Part shown: positions 21,741 through 24,383 of the stretch, in pieces
Layout of the letters: each line of letters starts with the position of its first letter
Numbering within the stretch: position 1 is the first letter of the stretch
Assembly (NCBI GenBank): GCA_036781505.1
Contig: DAIQAV010000008.1
Location: forward strand, 1-24,383
Reading direction: 5' to 3'
From: FEN-680 sp036781505
Lineage (GTDB): Bacteria > Actinomycetota > Geothermincolia > Fen-727 > Anoxymicrobiaceae
DNA length: 24,383 nucleotides
The notes under the pieces: model-generated
What the model saw: only the letters and a program-made list of their open reading frames with translations
Told to the model about the DNA's origin: nothing
Databases searched by the model: none
Position numbers and translations under genes: made by a program

Positions 21741-23748
21741 GGTAGGTGATCGAGACGGCCCTGGTGTTCGACGCCCCGGCGCTGGTGACCACTGACACGT
21801 TGCCGCTGGTCGCGCTGGACGGTACGTACACCTGTATCCTGGTGTTGCTCCAGGAGACGTAGTCATTGGCGTGTATCCCGCCGAAGGAGACGTATGACGG
21901 CTCGCCGGCCGCACCGCCGCCGGCCCCTCCACGGGAGTCTAAGAAGTTCGTGCCCGTTATCGTCAGTACGTCTCCGGGGGCGGCAGTCGTCGAAGACAGG
22001 CCGGTGATCGAAGGTTTGTCGGGATTCACGGTGAAGGCTGCCGGGCGCACGGCCGATTGCCCGTCCGGGTTGAACACGTAGACGTCATAGTTGCCCGTGG
22101 GGGCACCGGCCAGATTGAAGGTGCAACCGATGTCTGTATTCGCGATCACGTTGACGTCGGTGGCCCATATCACGGTCGACCCCTTCTTCAGCTTTGCCGT
22201 CGGCTGATAGGTGCCGTTGTAGTACGTACAACTGAAGAAGCCGGTGCCTGAGATATCCACGTCGCAAGTGTTGGTGTCATACCCCGCCACAGGGTAGGTC
22301 CCGGACACGCCGGGCGCGTCGTTGGAGACTCGCTGCGCGTAGACCTTGCTGCCGCCGCCACCCGCCCTGCTGTCCTGCCATGCCACTGTGGCTCCGCCTC
22401 CGGTGATGTCGGAGGCGATGTACGGGTGGATGTCGGTGGCCGCGGCCGTGTCGGCGACCGCGCAGACCGCGACGCCGTTGGTGGCCCACTTCACCAGGCC
22501 GTCGGCGCCGATCCTCTGCGCGTACACGTTGTACTGCGCGGGGCCACTGCGCGGGTCGGCCCAGCTCACTATCGCTCCCGATTGGCCGTCCAACGTAATC
22601 TCAGGCATGGCTTTGCTCGCTCCGGCCGACAGCGCAACGCCATTAGTCATCCATTGGACAGTCCCGCTTCCGCCGACCCGCTGGGCATAGATGCCCCTGG
22701 TGTCCTCCCACGCTACGATCGCGCCGCCGCTCCGGTCGTCGGTCATTTTGGACACCGAAGCGCCCAAAGCAGGGTTTCCGTTGCCTGTCCGCAGGGCTAT
22801 CGCATCGACTCCCCAGGCAAGACCACCGTCGGCCCCTGAGAGCTTCTGAGCGTAGATGTTGCGTGACGAGCTTCTATCGTCGTTCCAGGCGACGATCAAT
22901 CCGCCACCGCCGTCGTAGGCGATACAAGGGTTACTCTGGACCGCGAGATCGGTGGACACTTCCTTCGAGCCGACCCAGTCCAGAGTACCGTTCAACAATT
23001 CAAGCTTCTGGCAGTGCACACGGACGCTGGCGTTCCAGTCCTCCCAGACCACCGCGCAGGAGCTGCTGCTGTTGGGGATGATGGTCGGGTTCCGGAGGTC
23101 GGTGCCGTCAGTCGCGACGGCCATGCCGTCGACGTTCCAGCGGGGGCTGCCGTCAGCATTCATGCACTGGGCATATATGTCTTTGCCGCCGCTGCGGCTA
23201 TCCTCCCAGGCGACGAGGGCTTCTCCGGCGACATCGGCGGCGACGGACAGGTTGCCCTGTGTGCCAGTCGCCACGCAGACCGGCTTTCCCGGTAGCCCGC
23301 TCAAGGCCCACATCGGGTTGCCGGCCGCGTCAACACGCTGGGCGTAAACGTGATCGAACCCGCCGACATTGTCTATCCAGGCCAGGTACGCGCCATGGGA
23401 GGCATCGGGGGCGATGCCGAAATCAGTAGAGAGACCGGCGTCGTTGCATACCTGCACGCCGCCCGCGGTCCACATGGCGTTACCGTTGGGGCCGAGCCTC
23501 TGAACCATCAACGTGTAAAGGGGACTGGCCCCCATGATCCACGCGACGATGGAACCGCCCGCGTCATCCGGGACCACTTTGGACAATGAGCCGCCAGCAC
23601 CCGAGACCGCGATGCCGTTAGTCGTCCAGCGCGCGCCGGCAATAGCGGCCGACGAGAAGAGGAGGAGGGCGAGTAAGACCGCGATTGCGAAGACGATGGC
23701 GAGTGACACGGTCTTCGTCGGGCTGCGGAACTTCAGCGTGGCCTTCAC
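20488..23748 (-). CDS. Large secreted multidomain protein: propeller-like repeats, IPT-like domains and four AEGSTAWGF modules
   Basis: This is a 1086-residue exported protein. A signal peptide occupies about the first 38 residues: basic start, then a hydrophobic stretch ending in SSAAIAGA. Residues 39-490 hold eight repeats of about 55 residues with the pattern GGxIVAWxDxR...YAQR...GxxxWxxxGVAV; this number and spacing suggest a beta propeller. Residues 490-670 contain two Ig-like modules, the second an evident IPT/TIG domain (PSITGLSSTTAAPGDVLTITG). From about residue 671 four modules of 100-108 residues begin with (W/Y)(Y/F)LxEG(S/T)xAWGF or a decayed version. Each contains LVQNPN-type and SRKT motifs and ends in ERxMYW...HDSIG. 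No sortase motif or membrane anchor follows, so it is probably released or held by wall interaction. The GTG start follows GAGGAG. Its role is unknown; adhesion or surface-layer association is possible. Confidence 0.85.
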   Translation of the reverse strand: MKATLKFRSPTKTVSLAIVFAIAVLLALLLFSSAAIAGARWTTNGIAVSGAGGSLSKVVPDDAGGSIVAWIMGASPLYTLMVQRLGPNGNAMWTAGGVQVCNDAGLSTDFGIAPDASHGAYLAWIDNVGGFDHVYAQRVDAAGNPMWALSGLPGKPVCVATGTQGNLSVAADVAGEALVAWEDSRSGGKDIYAQCMNADGSPRWNVDGMAVATDGTDLRNPTIIPNSSSSCAVVWEDWNASVRVHCQKLELLNGTLDWVGSKEVSTDLAVQSNPCIAYDGGGGLIVAWNDDRSSSRNIYAQKLSGADGGLAWGVDAIALRTGNGNPALGASVSKMTDDRSGGAIVAWEDTRGIYAQRVGGSGTVQWMTNGVALSAGASKAMPEITLDGQSGAIVSWADPRSGPAQYNVYAQRIGADGLVKWATNGVAVCAVADTAAATDIHPYIASDITGGGATVAWQDSRAGGGGSKVYAQRVSNDAPGVSGTYPVAGYDTNTCDVDISGTGFFSCTYYNGTYQPTAKLKKGSTVIWATDVNVIANTDIGCTFNLAGAPTGNYDVYVFNPDGQSAVRPAAFTVNPDKPSITGLSSTTAAPGDVLTITGTNFLDSRGGAGGGAAGEPSYVSFGGIHANDYVSWSNTRIQVYVPSSATSGNVSVVTSAGASNTRAVSITYPTWYLAEGSTAWGFDCWLSIINPNKSAVTCNITYMPTDGGNVTQQVTLGAQSRATVYPKDKLGSKDFSTKVQCTDKTKTIAVDRTMMWTGAGATTPEAHSSVGATSPAKEWFLPEGSTAWGFECWLLIQNPNPKAVTAHVTYMIEGGAPVNKDKEIPANSRKTFNVADDVGNKDASIQVSCEEGIIPERAMYRNKRREGHDSIGTTTSATDYFLAEGTSAWGFTSYVLVQNPGAEGAQITLTYMTPAGPASQSPFTMPAKSRKTIRVNDVPGMGDTDFSTHVHSNVPIIAERSMYWDNGTGEACHDSIGMDAPHTTFYLPDGQVGSDVETFTLVQNPNATPVNITVTYLLPSGAPVTFNDSVPANSRKTYNMKDKGVSGQAGIVVTSTTAGKKIMCERSMYFFNRGAGTDTIGGYGD
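22315..23634 (-). repeat. Eight ~55-residue propeller-like repeats
   Basis: Each unit runs from a W..xG(V/I)AV strand through GG(A/S)IVAWxDxR to (V/I)YAQR(V/I). The first W..NGIAV strand lies just after the signal peptide and the last YAQRV closes the block, as in propellers that close N- to C-terminus. Units 3 and 4 are the most diverged (IYAQC, VHCQK). A blade count of eight is from reading the motif, not from a structure. Confidence 0.65.
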
Positions 23749-23784
23749 GGCGATCTCCTCGCGTTGAAGCGGTGTTGGATTCCG

Positions 23785-23790
23785 AGTATA
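23785..23790 (-). promoter_or_regulatory. Possible -10 element for the secreted repeat-protein gene
   Basis: TATACT on the minus strand matches the -10 consensus at five of six bases, 37 bases before the GTG start. No good -35 stands 16-18 bases upstream of it, so the promoter may need an activator or be a chance match. Confidence 0.3.
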
Positions 23791-23849
23791 TCATCTGTTC
23801 AGCAGGTTACACCGAAGGCTTGAACGGGTGAGGACGTTAGTGAAGTGAC

Positions 23850-23883
23850 GATGGTAACCATCACGGCGTTCCTGCGATAGAAT
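23850..23883 (+). promoter_or_regulatory. Possible promoter/operator of the crotonase gene
   Basis: TAGAAT at 23878-23883 is a five-of-six -10 match, 42 bases before the ATG. A perfect palindrome GATGGT-A-ACCATC (23850-23862) covers the place where the -35 should lie, and the -35 itself is weak (TAACCA). A repressor site over the promoter of a fatty-acid-type gene would be unsurprising, but no regulator is identified. Confidence 0.3.
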
Positions 23884-23924
23884 CAGAGCGACCGACCGCC
23901 GCATGCCGGGGACAGGAGGGCACG

Positions 23925-24383
23925 ATGGACTACGAGACTCTGATATACGAGAAAGAGGGCGAGGTCGGGATCCTCACCTACAACCGACCGAAGACTGTCA
24001 ACGCCGTCAACAAGAAGATGCTCGAGGAGCTATACGACTTCTGGATCGCGCGGCAGCGCGACTTCGCCACGCGCGTCATCATAGTGACCGGCGCCGGGGA
24101 GAAAGGCTTCTGCTCCGGCCTGGACATGAAGGCGGTGGCGACGGAGTTCGCGCCGGAAAGCGGCCCGACCGGCGCCAGCACCTGGGAGGGGCAGATCCAC
24201 TTCTCGGTGATCATGCGCCTGATGCGCTCCTGCCCGCAGCCGGTCGTCGCGGCGGTGCACGGGCCTGCGATGGGCGCGGGCCTTTCTTTCGCTCTAGCCT
24301 CTGACATCAGGCTCGCGAGCGAGGACGCGTTCTTCTGCGCCCAATACATCAACATCGGTACCGGAGGGGCAGACCTGAGTTCC
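23925..24383 (+). CDS. Enoyl-CoA hydratase/isomerase (crotonase) family protein, 3' end outside window
   Basis: The first 153 codons are present and the frame is open to the window edge. Crotonase features are the N-terminal strand GILTYNRPKTVNAVN, the first oxyanion-hole segment GAGEKGFCSGLDMKAVA, and the second PVVAAVHGPAMGAG followed by FALASDIRLAS. The family binds acyl-CoA and stabilises a thioester enolate. Aligned by eye with classical hydratase, the two catalytic Glu positions are Ser (in GAGLSFALASD) and Tyr (in CAQYINIG). It is therefore more likely an isomerase, or another crotonase activity, than a simple 2-enoyl-CoA hydratase. The sequence ending GTGGADLSS is seen in such relatives. 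ATG 23925 follows GGAGGG. It is divergent from the secreted repeat-protein gene. Confidence 0.9.
   Translation, partial: MDYETLIYEKEGEVGILTYNRPKTVNAVNKKMLEELYDFWIARQRDFATRVIIVTGAGEKGFCSGLDMKAVATEFAPESGPTGASTWEGQIHFSVIMRLMRSCPQPVVAAVHGPAMGAGLSFALASDIRLASEDAFFCAQYINIGTGGADLSS

Overview
The window is about 24.4 kb of GC-rich bacterial DNA with densely packed genes, frequent GTG/TTG starts and good purine-rich ribosome sites. A run of ten N at 19235-19244 shows it is a draft scaffold, probably from a metagenome-assembled genome. The gene set includes a tungsten-type aldehyde:ferredoxin oxidoreductase, ferredoxins, a FixC-like dehydrogenase, Kdp potassium transport, a GerW-like protein and a secreted protein with repeated AEGSTAWGF modules. 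Together these suggest an anaerobic or microaerobic, Gram-positive-type bacterium, possibly a deep-branching actinobacterial lineage such as the Geothermincolia. That placement is an inference from gene content; no rRNA or other marker gene is present.

Left part (1-6.2 kb): the tail of a PLP aminotransferase, a GerW/YtfJ-like protein with an extraordinary Met/His-rich C-terminus, and mnmA (tRNA 2-thiouridylase) lie on the plus strand. A flavin reductase-like gene and a four-gene minus-strand unit follow: PadR regulator, ABC ATPase, ABC-2 permease and a small [4Fe-4S] protein. The PadR gene has a strong promoter overlapping palindromes, and its N-terminus carries a Cys/His cluster. A DUF3574 lipoprotein is transcribed divergently from padR.

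Middle (6.2-13.7 kb): a complete kdpFABC operon with a shortened kdpD and kdpE, all on the minus strand and tightly coupled. The KdpD lacks the usual cytoplasmic N-terminal sensor half. A Pho-box-like 11-bp direct repeat upstream of kdpF is a candidate KdpE site. A six-helix ferric-reductase-like membrane protein lies upstream.

Right part (13.9-20.3 kb): a plus-strand cluster SCP2 protein - iron alcohol dehydrogenase - SCP2 protein - AOR - MoaD-like protein, convergent with a ferredoxin/FixC-like flavoprotein pair. I read this as a module interconverting hydrophobic acids, aldehydes and alcohols. In this reading SCP2 proteins hold the lipid-like substrate, AOR and the dehydrogenase do the redox steps, the MoaD-like protein supports pterin cofactor assembly, and the FixC/ferredoxin pair may link electrons to quinone. 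This is the most interesting system in the window.

End (20.5-24.4 kb): a 1086-residue secreted protein built from eight propeller-like repeats, two Ig/IPT-like domains and four C-terminal AEGSTAWGF modules, then the start of a crotonase-family gene cut by the window edge. Several intergenic palindromes recur through the window and look like a dispersed repeat family.
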